Under the pieces are notes generated by a model that was given only the letters and a program-made list of their open reading frames with translations, had not been told where the DNA came from and ran no database searches. From Kutzneria sp. CA-103260 (GTDB lineage: Bacteria; Actinomycetota; Actinomycetes; Mycobacteriales; Pseudonocardiaceae): 64,000 nucleotides of DNA. Location of the stretch: positions 8,060,001 to 8,124,000 of the forward strand of contig NZ_CP073318.1 of NCBI RefSeq assembly GCF_018263855.1, given 5' to 3'. The position numbers and the translations under genes were made by a program. Below are positions 40,036 to 48,887 of this stretch, in pieces (position 1 is the stretch's first letter; each line of letters opens with the position of its first letter).

Positions 40036-43000
40036 ATGTCGCGAAGCGTCCGCATCGCACTCGCCGCAACGTTGTTCGTGGCGACGTCGACAACCCTGCT
40101 GTCCGCGGCGCCCGCCACCGCCGCCCCGGCCAACAACGACTACTGCCTCGGCCAGTGCAACGACATCCTGCCGCCGGGTGAGAACGGCAACGCCACACTG
40201 GTCGACATCCTCGGCAACAAGACGGTCGGCACCCGGCCCGCACACACCGACGACCAGCTCAACAAGTACGCGAACCTGGTCAACAGCTACGCCGGGCTGA
40301 CCAACGGGCAGCTGTCCAACTTCTTCGACGACTCATCCTTCGGGGTACCCACCAACCAGGTGGAATCAACCATCTCGCCGCGATCGGACGTCACGATCGT
40401 GCGGGACAAGGCCACCGGGGTGCCGCACGTCACCGGCACCACCCGCTCCGGCACCGAGTTCGGCGCGGGCTACGCGGCGGCCCAGGACCGGCTCTGGCTG
40501 ATGGACGTGTTCCGCCATGTCGGCCGGGGCGAGCTGACCTCGTTCGCCGGCGGCGCGGTCGGCAACCGCGGGCTGGAGCAGACGTTCTGGCAGGCCGCCC
40601 CGTACACCGAGGCCGACCTCCAGAACCAGCTCAACGCGGCCGCGGCGACGCACGGCGCCCGCGGCGCCCAGGCCCTCCAGGACGCCACCGACTACGTCGC
40701 CGGCATCAACGCCTACATCACGCAGGCGTACAGCAACCGGACCTTCCCCGGCGAGTACGACCTGACCGGGCACATCGACCCGGTCACCAACGCCGGTGGC
40801 ATCGACCCGTTCAAGGTCACCGACATGGTGGCGATCGGCAGCGTGGTCGGCGCCCTGTTCGGCACCGGCGGCGGCGGCGAGGTGCAGTCGGCGCTGGTCA
40901 AGCTGGCCGCGGACGCCAAGTACGGCGTGACCGAGGGCGACAAGGTGTGGAACGCGTTCCGGGAGCAGAACGACCCCGAGGCGATCACCACCATCCACGA
41001 CGGCAGCTTCCCGTACGGGCAGGACCCGGCCAACCCACAGGGCGTCGCCATGCCCGACCCGGGTTCGGTGACGCCGCAGCAGCTGGTGTTCGACCCGACC
41101 GGCTCGGCCCAGTCGGCGACCGAGGTGAAGGCCAACCCCCAGCCGGCGGCCAAGACGCCGGAGGAGGAGAAGGCACGCGGCATCTTCGACAACGGCGTGC
41201 TGCCGGCCGACCTGATCTCGGCCAAGCACGGCATGTCCAACGCGCTTCTGGTGTCCGGCAAGTACACCGACACCGGCAACCCGGTCGCGGTGTTCGGCCC
41301 GCAGACCGGCTACTTCGCGCCGCAGCTGCTGATGCTGGAGGACCTCCAGGGCCCGGGCATCAGTGCCCGCGGCGCCGCGTTCGCCGGCGTCAGCCTGTAC
41401 GTGGAGCTGGGCCGCGGCCAGGACTACTCGTGGAGCGCGACCTCGGCGGGGCAGGACATCACCGACACGTGGGCGCTGCGCCTGTGCGACCCGAGCGGCA
41501 AGGCGCCGACCAAGGACTCCAACTACTACCTGTACCACGGCGCCTGCACCGCGATGGAGCCGCTGGAGCGGGACAACTCGTGGAAGCCGACGCTGGCCGA
41601 CGGCACCGCGGAGGGCTCGTACAAGCTGATCTCGTTCCGCACCAAGTACGGCATCGTGCAGTCGCGGGCGACCGTCGGCGGCGCGCCGGTGGCGTACGCC
41701 AGCCTGCGGTCCAGCTACAACCACGAGGTGGACTCGATCATCGGGTTCCAGGAGTTCAACGACCCGTCCGCGGTGCACGACGCGGCCAGCTTCCAGAAGG
41801 CCGCAGCGGACGTGAACTACACGTTCAACTGGTTCTACACCGACTCCAAGGACATCGCGTACTTCAACTCGGGCAACAACCCGGTGCGGGCCGCGAACAC
41901 CAACCCGAACCTGCCCATCTGGGCCGACCAGCAGAACGAGTGGCAGGGCTGGAACCCGACCACCAACGTGGCCACGTACACCGGCTTCGCCCAGCACCCC
42001 AACTCGATCGACCAGGACTACTACGTCAGCTGGAACAACAAGCAGGCCAAGGACTTCACCGAGGCCGGCTTCGGTGACGGCTCGGTGCACCGGGTGAACC
42101 TGCTGGACAGCCGGGTGAAGAAGCTGATCAGCAGCGGGCAGAAGGTGACGCGGGCGTCGCTGACCTCGGCCATGGAGGACGCGGCCAACGCCGACCTGCG
42201 GGCCGAGGACGTGCTGCCGGAGGCGCTGCGCGTGCTCAACAGCCAGCCGATCACCGATCCGACGCTGGCCAACGCGGTCAAGCAGCTGACCGCGTGGCAG
42301 CAGGCCGGTTCGCACCGGCTGGAGACCACGCCGGGCAGCCACACCTACGCCAACGCGGCCGCCATCCAGATCATGGACGCCTGGTGGTCGCTGCTGGTGC
42401 AGGGCGAGTTCCAGCCGGCGATGGGCGGCGACCTGTTCAACGCCATGACCGGCGCGATCCAGATCAACGAGTCGCCGTCGGGCGGCCAGAACATCGGCAG
42501 CGTCAGCGGTGGCGCGAACGAATCCCAGCCGCACAAGGGTTCCTCGTTCCAGTACGGCTGGTGGTCCTATGTGGACAAGGACCTGCGCGCGGTGCTCGGC
42601 GATCCGGTGCAGGGCGGGCTGTCGCAGACCTTCTGCGGCAACGGCAACCTGGCGCAGTGCCGGCAGTCGCTGCTGACCAGCCTCCAGCAGGCGGTCGGCC
42701 AGACCACGGCGCAGGTCTACCCCGGTGACCCGGACTGCTCGGCCGGCGACCAGTGGTGCGCCGACTCGATCATCCAGCGGCCGTTGGGCGGCATCACCGA
42801 CGGCAAGATCAGCTGGCAGAACCGGCCGACCTACCAGCAGGTGGTGCAGTACCCGGCGCACCGCGGCGACAACGTGGCCAACCTGGCGCAGGGCAAGGCG
42901 GTCACCGCGACCAGCCACGAGACCGGCGCGTACGACTCGCCGCCGGCCAACGCGGTGGACGGCAAGGCGGACACCCGGTGGGCCAGCGACTGGAGCGACA

Positions 43001-43269
43001 ACCAGTCGATCACCGTCGACCTGGGCGCCGTGCAGACCGTCGGCCGGGCCATCCTGAACTGGGAATCCTCGTACGCCAAGGGATATCGGATCGACGTCTC
43101 GACCGACGGCAGCACCTGGCGCACGGTGTGGTCGACCACCGCGGGCGACGGCGGCGTCGACAACGACGCGTTCACCCCGACCACCGCGCGGTACGTGCGG
43201 ATGAGCGGGGTGCAGCGGGGCACGAAGTACGGCTACTCGCTCTACGAGTTCCAGGTCTACTCGCTGTGA
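40036..43269 (+). CDS. Secreted penicillin acylase-family amidohydrolase with discoidin domain
   Basis: A 1077-residue exported Ntn-hydrolase. The signal peptide is MSRSVRIALAATLFVATSTTLLSAAPATAAP. The alpha-chain region holds VTIVRDKATGVPHVTGTTRSGTEFGAGYAAAQDRLWLMDV, typical of the family. The autocatalytic cleavage site and nucleophile are predicted at Ser401 in HGMSNALLVSG. A carbohydrate-binding F5/8 type C (discoidin) domain covers about 945-1075 (PPANAVDGKADTRWASDW). Members cleave amide bonds in beta-lactams, acyl-homoserine lactones or cyclic lipopeptides; the substrate here is unknown. The ATG at 40036 was chosen because it starts the signal peptide; the frame back to 39955 is not signal-like. 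The 3' end overlaps the next gene by 13 nt. Confidence 0.92.
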   Translation: MSRSVRIALAATLFVATSTTLLSAAPATAAPANNDYCLGQCNDILPPGENGNATLVDILGNKTVGTRPAHTDDQLNKYANLVNSYAGLTNGQLSNFFDDSSFGVPTNQVESTISPRSDVTIVRDKATGVPHVTGTTRSGTEFGAGYAAAQDRLWLMDVFRHVGRGELTSFAGGAVGNRGLEQTFWQAAPYTEADLQNQLNAAAATHGARGAQALQDATDYVAGINAYITQAYSNRTFPGEYDLTGHIDPVTNAGGIDPFKVTDMVAIGSVVGALFGTGGGGEVQSALVKLAADAKYGVTEGDKVWNAFREQNDPEAITTIHDGSFPYGQDPANPQGVAMPDPGSVTPQQLVFDPTGSAQSATEVKANPQPAAKTPEEEKARGIFDNGVLPADLISAKHGMSNALLVSGKYTDTGNPVAVFGPQTGYFAPQLLMLEDLQGPGISARGAAFAGVSLYVELGRGQDYSWSATSAGQDITDTWALRLCDPSGKAPTKDSNYYLYHGACTAMEPLERDNSWKPTLADGTAEGSYKLISFRTKYGIVQSRATVGGAPVAYASLRSSYNHEVDSIIGFQEFNDPSAVHDAASFQKAAADVNYTFNWFYTDSKDIAYFNSGNNPVRAANTNPNLPIWADQQNEWQGWNPTTNVATYTGFAQHPNSIDQDYYVSWNNKQAKDFTEAGFGDGSVHRVNLLDSRVKKLISSGQKVTRASLTSAMEDAANADLRAEDVLPEALRVLNSQPITDPTLANAVKQLTAWQQAGSHRLETTPGSHTYANAAAIQIMDAWWSLLVQGEFQPAMGGDLFNAMTGAIQINESPSGGQNIGSVSGGANESQPHKGSSFQYGWWSYVDKDLRAVLGDPVQGGLSQTFCGNGNLAQCRQSLLTSLQQAVGQTTAQVYPGDPDCSAGDQWCADSIIQRPLGGITDGKISWQNRPTYQQVVQYPAHRGDNVANLAQGKAVTATSHETGAYDSPPANAVDGKADTRWASDWSDNQSITVDLGAVQTVGRAILNWESSYAKGYRIDVSTDGSTWRTVWSTTAGDGGVDNDAFTPTTARYVRMSGVQRGTKYGYSLYEFQVYSL

Positions 43270-44138
43270 GCCGGGCGGGGGCGGTCCCGGCCGCCCCCGT
43301 CCAGCTGCGGCAGCTCACTGGCCAGATCCGGGCTGCCGTAGTGGGAGAAGACGTCCGCGAGGTTGCTCAGCAGCCGCCAGCGGGCCCCGTCCGGCAAGCG
43401 GTCCACGAAACGGTCCACAAGGGACGCCACGGTGTCTGTTGTGGACCTTTCGTCGTTCTCGGTCATGATCTGGGCCAGCTTGCGGAGCTTGGCCGACATC
43501 TCGACGGCCTGGTCCACCTGGTTGTCGTTGTTCTGTAGCCACCACACCGTGGCCATCGCCGGGTCGCTGAGGATGTCGTCCTTGAGGTGGCGCAGCTCGT
43601 CCAGCTTGAGATCGCGGTCCCAGCCGCGCACCAGCCGACGGCGCTGCAACTCCTGGAACAGCTCGGTGGCCGCCCTGGCCTCGTCCGAGCAGGTCAGCTC
43701 GATCTCCACCAGCTGCACGGCGATCCGGGCGTCCTCCAGCTTGGTCACGTAGCCGAGCTCGGCCTCCAGCTTGTGCTGCAGCTGCTCGCACTGCGTCACC
43801 TGGCCGTTGGCCAGGATGTCGGCCGCACGGCGCTCGATGTCGCTGCGGGCAATGGACTCCGGCTTGGCGTGGGTGGTCTCGCCGATCGGCTCCCACGCCA
43901 CCGTGCAGGTCGCGGTGAACTCCGCGTGCGGCACCGAGCTGGGCAGCACCGCGGTGAACACCACCGTCGGCCGCTTGGGCGCGGGCGGCGGCTGTCGCAG
44001 CTGGACCGTGGTGCTCGGCTGGGTGCCGTAGATCCAGTCGTGTTCGGCCTGCTGGCGGCGCCGCACGAAGCGCTGCCACCAGCCGCCCATCTTGCCGCGC
44101 ACGGACGGCTTGACCTCCGACCACGGATCCGTTGGCAT
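43257..44138 (-). CDS. Uncharacterised protein paired with degenerate P-loop protein
   Basis: A 293-residue soluble protein I do not recognise. The N-terminus is basic and tryptophan-rich (GKMGGWWQRFVRRRQQAEHDWIYG). A beta-rich segment (TVVFTAVLPSSVPHAEFTATCTVAWEPI) then leads to long helices (IERRAADILANGQVTQCEQLQHKLEAELGYVTKLEDARIAVQLVEIEL) that could form coiled coil, and an acidic helical C-terminus. It lies 13 nt downstream of the gene at 44152 and is surely co-transcribed, so the two products probably act together. The helical middle suggests a membrane-associated or scaffold role. Confidence 0.7.
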   Translation of the reverse strand: MPTDPWSEVKPSVRGKMGGWWQRFVRRRQQAEHDWIYGTQPSTTVQLRQPPPAPKRPTVVFTAVLPSSVPHAEFTATCTVAWEPIGETTHAKPESIARSDIERRAADILANGQVTQCEQLQHKLEAELGYVTKLEDARIAVQLVEIELTCSDEARAATELFQELQRRRLVRGWDRDLKLDELRHLKDDILSDPAMATVWWLQNNDNQVDQAVEMSAKLRKLAQIMTENDERSTTDTVASLVDRFVDRLPDGARWRLLSNLADVFSHYGSPDLASELPQLDGGGRDRPRPAHSE

Positions 44139-44151
44139 GGTTCCCCTTGTA

Positions 44152-45708
44152 TCAGTTGGAAATCGCGGACCGCAGCAGCGGATCCACCCCGTTCAGCTTG
44201 GCCTGTAACTGGTCGTGCACGTCGCGGGAGCCGCCGTCGCGACGCCACTCGAAGGCCGCCAGGTCGAGGGCGCCCAGCTCGGCCGGCCGGCCGCCGGCCG
44301 CCTGCACCAGCAGATTGAGCAGGGTGTCCCGGTGCTGCGGCTGCGCAGCCGCCTCGTCCAGCAACGCCCGCACCGCCAACGCACGGCGCGTCGTGTCGGT
44401 CTCACGCAGCCAGCGCGCCAGTCTCGTGACCACTTGGGCGAACTGGCTCTCACCGGCCATTGTGGACAGTGCCGCGACCTGGTCGGTGAGCTCCGGCCGC
44501 TTGACGAAGCTGCCCAGCCTGGTCAGCGCGATGTGCGGGTAGCGGCTGCCCAGCTCGGCCCCGCAGACCGCGATCGCCACCTCGCCCAGCGGCCGGGGCA
44601 GGTCGCGCCGCTTGGACCAGTCCCGGATCACCCGGCGAACATCGGGGCCGGTCACCGGATCCAGCGCGGCCGCCGCCAACAGCCGATGCGCCAACGGAAA
44701 CGCGCTCTCCGACCACGCCGTCACCGCCCGGACCACCGGCCCTGCCCCGAGGTGGACCAGCCGCGGAACCAGGCGCTCGGCGTCCTCGGCCGGCAGGATC
44801 GCCGGCAGCCCGACCAGCCAGGCCACCAACGGCTCGCGCAGCGCCGGAAAGTCGGTCCAGACATGGTCGATCACCGCCTCCGCGTACCCCGGGCGGCCGA
44901 ACCTCACCACGCCTTCCGAAGCCCCGATGCCGGCCAGCCGCGCCGCAAGGCCCTCGCCGGCCAACGGATGCGGTTTCGGCCCCTCGTAACGGGTTTCGTC
45001 CAGCAACGCGTCCGCCGCCGCGTGCACCACATCCTGGAATGCGCTCTCCAGGAACGCCGCCGCCAACAACAACGCCCGCCACGGCACGTCCTCGTGCCGC
45101 TCGAACTCCTCACGCAGCCGACGCGACCAGCCCGTGAACGCCCCCAGCACGTCCTGCCGATCCTCGACGCTCACCACCAGCTCCGCCAGCCGCACCGCCT
45201 CCGCCGCCGACGTCGGCAACTCCGCCAGCGCCGGCTCCACCTCCGTACCCTCCAGATGCGCCGCCAACACCTCCCGCGGCTCTGGCCTGGCCACCCGCAC
45301 CGCGTCGAACCCCGCCGCCCGATCGTCGTCGACGATCACCACCAGCGAGCTGTCCTCCTGGTCCAACGCCGCCGCGAACTCCGGCAACGCCGCCCTGACC
45401 TGCTCCACCGTCGCGTCATCGGCCGCCGACAGATCCAGCAGGTAGCCCTCCTTCGCCGCCACCGGATGCCGGGCCAGCGAGGCCTCCACGTCCACCGCGA
45501 TCTCCACCAGATGCAGGCCACCCAGCCGGTCCAGCAACACCGTCGCCGCCGTCCGCCGCCCCGATCCCGACGGTCCCGCCAACACCACCGCCCGGCTCCC
45601 CAACAGCTTCGCCAACGCGTCCACGAACCCCGCCGGCTCCACGAACCGCCGCGCCACCCGCCTGGCATCCAGACGAGTCCCCTCCAGCAGCCGGGCGTCC
45701 GTGCTCAA
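44152..45708 (-). CDS. Degenerate P-loop ATPase-like protein with helical repeats
   Basis: A 518-residue protein. A nucleotide-binding-like domain at residues 25-135 has AVVLAGPSGSGRRTAATVLLD (Walker A position 45-53, with Arg-Arg where GK[S/T] is expected) and SLVVIVDDDRA (Walker B-like, 121-130). The remaining 380 residues are Leu/Ala-rich helices resembling ARM/HEAT repeats. The layout recalls STAND-type regulators, in which an NTPase controls a repeat sensor, but the altered Walker A makes ATP hydrolysis doubtful. TTG start at 45708 with GGGAGGAG. Together with the gene at 43257 it is an uncharacterised pair. Confidence 0.72.
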   Translation of the reverse strand: MSTDARLLEGTRLDARRVARRFVEPAGFVDALAKLLGSRAVVLAGPSGSGRRTAATVLLDRLGGLHLVEIAVDVEASLARHPVAAKEGYLLDLSAADDATVEQVRAALPEFAAALDQEDSSLVVIVDDDRAAGFDAVRVARPEPREVLAAHLEGTEVEPALAELPTSAAEAVRLAELVVSVEDRQDVLGAFTGWSRRLREEFERHEDVPWRALLLAAAFLESAFQDVVHAAADALLDETRYEGPKPHPLAGEGLAARLAGIGASEGVVRFGRPGYAEAVIDHVWTDFPALREPLVAWLVGLPAILPAEDAERLVPRLVHLGAGPVVRAVTAWSESAFPLAHRLLAAAALDPVTGPDVRRVIRDWSKRRDLPRPLGEVAIAVCGAELGSRYPHIALTRLGSFVKRPELTDQVAALSTMAGESQFAQVVTRLARWLRETDTTRRALAVRALLDEAAAQPQHRDTLLNLLVQAAGGRPAELGALDLAAFEWRRDGGSRDVHDQLQAKLNGVDPLLRSAISN

Positions 45709-45899
45709 GTCGACTCCTCCCGTCCTCGTGGCCCCTAGCGACTATGCGGGACGATGAGCCCGGCCGGGCGAAAGTTCAGCTGTTCGTCGGCCAACGGACC
45801 GCCTTCACCCGCACCGGCGGTGACCGTTACTACTCCACCCGGAGGAACCACCCGACGCCGCACGCCCCCTCGCGCTACCGCTATGCTGCACGCAAGCGC

Positions 45900-45972
45900 G
45901 CCCCTGTAGCTCAGGGGATAGAGCAACGGTTTCCTAAACCGTGTGTCGCAGGTTCGAATCCTGCCAGGGGCA
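45900..45972 (+). tRNA. tRNA-Arg (anticodon CCT)
   Basis: 73-nt cloverleaf. The acceptor stem GCCCCTG pairs with CAGGGGC. The D-arm is GCTCAGGGGATAGAGC. The anticodon arm ACGGT-TTCCTAA-ACCGT gives anticodon CCT (codon AGG). The T-arm contains GGTTCGAATCC and the discriminator is A. The CCA end is not encoded. Confidence 0.96.
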
Positions 45973-45981
45973 CGTGCGATG

Positions 45982-46079
45982 GGGCGATCTCTGTCTGCGG
46001 AAAGCGCAAACAGAGATCGCCCGTCGTGTTTTCTGGGGGCCGAGCCCCCAGACCCCCGCCGGAGGGCTTCGCCCCCGGA
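45982..46079 (+). repeat. Bipartite intergenic repeat/terminator, copy 3
   Basis: 13-bp stem GGGCGATCTCTGT (arms 45982-45994 and 46010-46022) with the tip CTGCGGAAAGCGCAA, then hairpin CTGGGGGCCGAGCCCCCAG at 46033-46051, then CCGGAGGGCTTCGCCCCCGG. The tail from 46033 is nearly identical to copy 1 in reverse. It lies just after tRNA-Arg and is probably its terminator. Confidence 0.8.
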
Positions 46080-46409
46080 CCCCCAAGGCGGGGCCGGGGC
46101 TGGGTCGTGGCGTTGGGCTCTGGCTGGGACTGGGGGCAGCGGTGGCTGAGCAGGAAGCTGATCTCGCGGTGGCCCCCACCGGCCGCGATCACGTGTCCTA
46201 AGGCGAGCGTTCCACCGCTACGGGTGCTCGAACCGGTCCCGGCCGACGCTGCCCGGTCCTGATTGGACGTGCTGGGACAGGTTATCGGTTCCACTCAGGA
46301 CGCTCATAATCACCCGAACGGGTGATAAGCGGCCAATCGGACCAGGCGGGGTTCCGCACTCTGCGACCGTTGCCGAGAGCAGGGTGACTGGGGAATCAGG
46401 GGCGAGATC
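46080..46409. other. Intergenic region before type VII-like operon
   Basis: About 330 nt without a credible gene. An 18-bp palindrome ATCACCCGAACGGGTGAT at 46309-46326 lies 83 nt upstream of the first gene of the operon and is the best candidate operator. The rest is unremarkable high-GC sequence. Confidence 0.45.
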
Positions 46410-46958
46410 ATGACCGGCGGCTTCGGCGCGGTCCCGGACGAGCTATTCCGGACCGCTAACGCCATCAGCGACGCGGTGGGCAGTGCGGCCGGGATGCTGT
46501 GGCAGGGACCCAGCGGCGACTACGGGCACCCCGGGGTGCAGACGGGCTGGGAGCAGTTCATCGAGGACATGAAGTCCGAGATCAACACACTGCGCGACCA
46601 GGCCGAGGGGCACGGCGAGAGCCTCAAGACGGCCGCCATGGGCTACGCGGACTCCGACAGCGTGGCCGGCCAGGCCATCGGCGCGATCGAGGAGCAGGTC
46701 GGGCTGCCCGGCGGCGGGATCGGCGGCCGGATCGGTCGAATCCTGGGCGGCGAAACCAGCGACCCCGGCGACACGAGGATTGGTGATCGCCTGCCCGGCG
46801 TGCCCGGCGGCGGCTTCACCGGCAACCTGACCCCCAACCTGCTCCACGACCGCCTCGGCTACGCCGATGACGTCGGCGGTGTCATGAGCCCCGAGCGGTC
46901 CCGCGAACTGTTCCCCGGCACGTCCGGCGGCGACGAGTCCAAGGATGTCGAGTACTGA
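46410..46958 (+). CDS. WXG/EspC-like helical protein
   Basis: A 182-residue protein whose first 95 residues resemble WXG100/EspC-type helical hairpins (DELFRTANAISDAVGSAAGMLWQGPSGD; VQTGWEQFIEDMKSEINTLRDQAEGHGESLKTAAMGYADSD). The rest is a Gly/Pro-rich linker (GGGIGGRIGRILGG) and an acidic end. These proteins are secreted by, or pair with partners of, type VII systems. It overlaps the next start by 1 nt (TGATG). First in a five-gene operon. Confidence 0.72.
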   Translation: MTGGFGAVPDELFRTANAISDAVGSAAGMLWQGPSGDYGHPGVQTGWEQFIEDMKSEINTLRDQAEGHGESLKTAAMGYADSDSVAGQAIGAIEEQVGLPGGGIGGRIGRILGGETSDPGDTRIGDRLPGVPGGGFTGNLTPNLLHDRLGYADDVGGVMSPERSRELFPGTSGGDESKDVEY

Positions 46959-48355
46959 TGCCGGCCGAACTCGGGCAGACGAACAACCCCAAGGACCTCA
47001 TTCCCGGCGAGCCGGAGCGCATCTCCAACGACCTGCGCGACCTGGTGGGCAACCTCCAGCTGATGGGCGGGATCAAGGACGATCTCGGTGGCATCGACCC
47101 GTCCCAGTGGACCGGCGCGGCCAGCGACGCCTTCCGCGCGGTGTTCGGGGCCGAGCCGGACAAGTGGGCGCAGGCCATCTCGAACGTCGGCGACAAGGCG
47201 ACGGCGCTGGCCGACTTCGGCGACGTGCTCACCTGGGGGCAGAGCGAGGCGCAGCGCGCCATCGAGGCCTTCACCCAGGCGCAGGCGGCCAACCGGACGG
47301 CGGCCGCGCAGTACAACGCCCAGGCCCAGCAGGCGCAGGCCGCCGGGCAGACCATGGACCCGTTCCAGGACCCGGGCCAGGCCGCCGCGCAGGAGGCCCA
47401 GCAGATCCTGGAGAACGCGCGCGGCAAGGTCGAGGCCGTCGGCGGCATGGTGGCCAAGAAGCTCGGGTTCACCAAGAACGACGACGGCAGCTACACCAAG
47501 AAGTTCGGGGACAAGGACTTCGGCGCCGACGAACGCAAGAAGGTCAAGAAGTGGGATCCCGACAAGGGCGAGTGGGTCGAGGAGGATCCCGGCGGCTGGC
47601 AGAAGAACAAGGGCGGCAAGAGCTACAGCCGTGAGTTCGGCGACCAGTCCGACGGGCTGCTGACCGACAAGCTGAAGGGCGTGCTGGACGGGCTGGGCAT
47701 CGACACCTCGGAGTCGACCGTCGAGGCGTCCGCCGGGGTGGACCTTCTGCACGGGTCGCTGGAGGGCGAGTTCGGCAGCGGCGCGTTCTCCGGCAGCGGC
47801 AAGCTGGACGGCTCCGTGCTCGGCGCGGACGCGGAGGCCCACGGCAGCGCGAGCATCCTCGGCATAGCCGGCGGCGCCAGCGCCGAGGCGTACCTGGCCA
47901 AGGGCCACGCCGAGGGCGAGCTCAAGGCCGGCCCGGCCGACCTCAAGGGCAGCGCCGACGGTTTCGTCGGCGCGCAGGCCAAGGCCGAAGGCCAGGCCAC
48001 CTGGGCCGGCGTGCAGGGAAGTGCCGAGGCGTTCGCCGGCGCCCGGGTCTCCGGTGACGCCAGCGCCGAGGTCGCCGGTGTCACGGCCGGTGTGCACGGC
48101 GAGGCGTGGGCCGGCGTCGGCGCGGAGGCCAGCGGCCAGTTCGGCATGGGCGACGACGGCAAGTTCCACCTCGGCGCGTCGGTGGGCGTCGGCCTCGGGG
48201 TGGGAGCCAAGCTCGGTTTCGACGTCTCCGTCGACCCTGCGGAGGTCGTCCACACTGTGGAGAATGTGGCCGACGACGTCGGTCACGTCGCCTCGGACGT
48301 CGGCCACGGAATCGCCAACGCCGCCTCAGACGTCGGCCACTTCCTGGGCTTCTGA
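46958..48355 (+). CDS. Putative type VII-secreted protein with Ala/Gly repeat domain
   Basis: A 465-residue protein. Residues 1-110 match the T7SS-secreted N-terminal type with a WXG motif at 51-53 (DPSQWTGAASDAFRAVF). A Gln/Ala coiled coil follows (AQAANRTAAAQYNAQAQQAQAA), and a charged segment at 165-225 (YTKKFGDKDFGADERKKVKKWDP). Residues 250-430 are made of imperfect Ala/Gly/Ser repeats (EAFAGARVSGDASAEVAG, VHGEAWAGVGAEASGQFG), likely beta-rich and possibly membrane-interacting. The end is a short helical tail. The middle to end could be an effector domain, but no known toxin family is recognised. Confidence 0.65.
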   Translation: MPAELGQTNNPKDLIPGEPERISNDLRDLVGNLQLMGGIKDDLGGIDPSQWTGAASDAFRAVFGAEPDKWAQAISNVGDKATALADFGDVLTWGQSEAQRAIEAFTQAQAANRTAAAQYNAQAQQAQAAGQTMDPFQDPGQAAAQEAQQILENARGKVEAVGGMVAKKLGFTKNDDGSYTKKFGDKDFGADERKKVKKWDPDKGEWVEEDPGGWQKNKGGKSYSREFGDQSDGLLTDKLKGVLDGLGIDTSESTVEASAGVDLLHGSLEGEFGSGAFSGSGKLDGSVLGADAEAHGSASILGIAGGASAEAYLAKGHAEGELKAGPADLKGSADGFVGAQAKAEGQATWAGVQGSAEAFAGARVSGDASAEVAGVTAGVHGEAWAGVGAEASGQFGMGDDGKFHLGASVGVGLGVGAKLGFDVSVDPAEVVHTVENVADDVGHVASDVGHGIANAASDVGHFLGF

Positions 48356-48389
48356 CCCGGCCCGACATCGACCAGGAGAGGGACACAAC

Positions 48390-48887
48390 GTGGCAGCCAC
48401 CATCCCGGTGCCGATCGAGTTCTCGCTGCCCGAGGGCTGGCGGTCGGCTCCGCCGGACGAGGTCGGCACGCCCGACGCCGCCTTCGTGGCGCTGCACCCG
48501 GGCACCATCCAGAACGGCTTCACCGCCAACATCACCATCACCGGCGAGCTGCGCGGCGAAGAGGAGCCGCTGACCGCCATCGGGAACGAGGCAGTCGCAC
48601 GGCTGCAGGCCAGCGGCGCCCGCAACGTCCAACTGGGGCGGCGCAACGAGGTCGGCTCGGCCGAGAACCCCGGCCTCACCCAGGCGGTCAAGCTGAACAT
48701 CGACCTCAAGGGCCGGCCACAGGACGTCATCCAGTTCCAGGTCTTCCTGGGGATGCGCGACCAACGCAACCCTGATCTGCGCGCCGTGCTGCACGTCGTG
48801 CTGTCCGCGTTGCCGGAACAGTTCGAGCAGGTCATCGGCGATTTTCAGAAGTTCCTGTCGACCATCAAGCCCGAGGGCGCCCAATGA
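48390..48887 (+). CDS. Small soluble protein in type VII-like operon (LpqN/DcrB-like fold)
   Basis: A 165-residue protein without signal peptide (PVPIEFSLPEGWRSAPPDEVGTPDAAFVALHP; NGFTANITITGELR; LNIDLKGRPQDVIQFQVFLGM). The PEGW start and strand pattern resemble the DcrB/PsbP/LpqN-type alpha-beta fold used as accessory or immunity-like proteins beside secreted proteins in actinobacteria. The GTG at 48390 follows GGAGAGGG. It precedes the next start by a 4-nt overlap. Function unknown; an immunity or chaperone role for the preceding protein is possible. Confidence 0.62.
   Translation: MAATIPVPIEFSLPEGWRSAPPDEVGTPDAAFVALHPGTIQNGFTANITITGELRGEEEPLTAIGNEAVARLQASGARNVQLGRRNEVGSAENPGLTQAVKLNIDLKGRPQDVIQFQVFLGMRDQRNPDLRAVLHVVLSALPEQFEQVIGDFQKFLSTIKPEGAQ

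Noticed and set aside
46958..48355. Polymorphic toxin with known catalytic domain
   Set aside because: No nuclease, deaminase, ADP-ribosyltransferase or peptidase motif could be recognised in the C-terminal half; it is kept as an effector candidate only.
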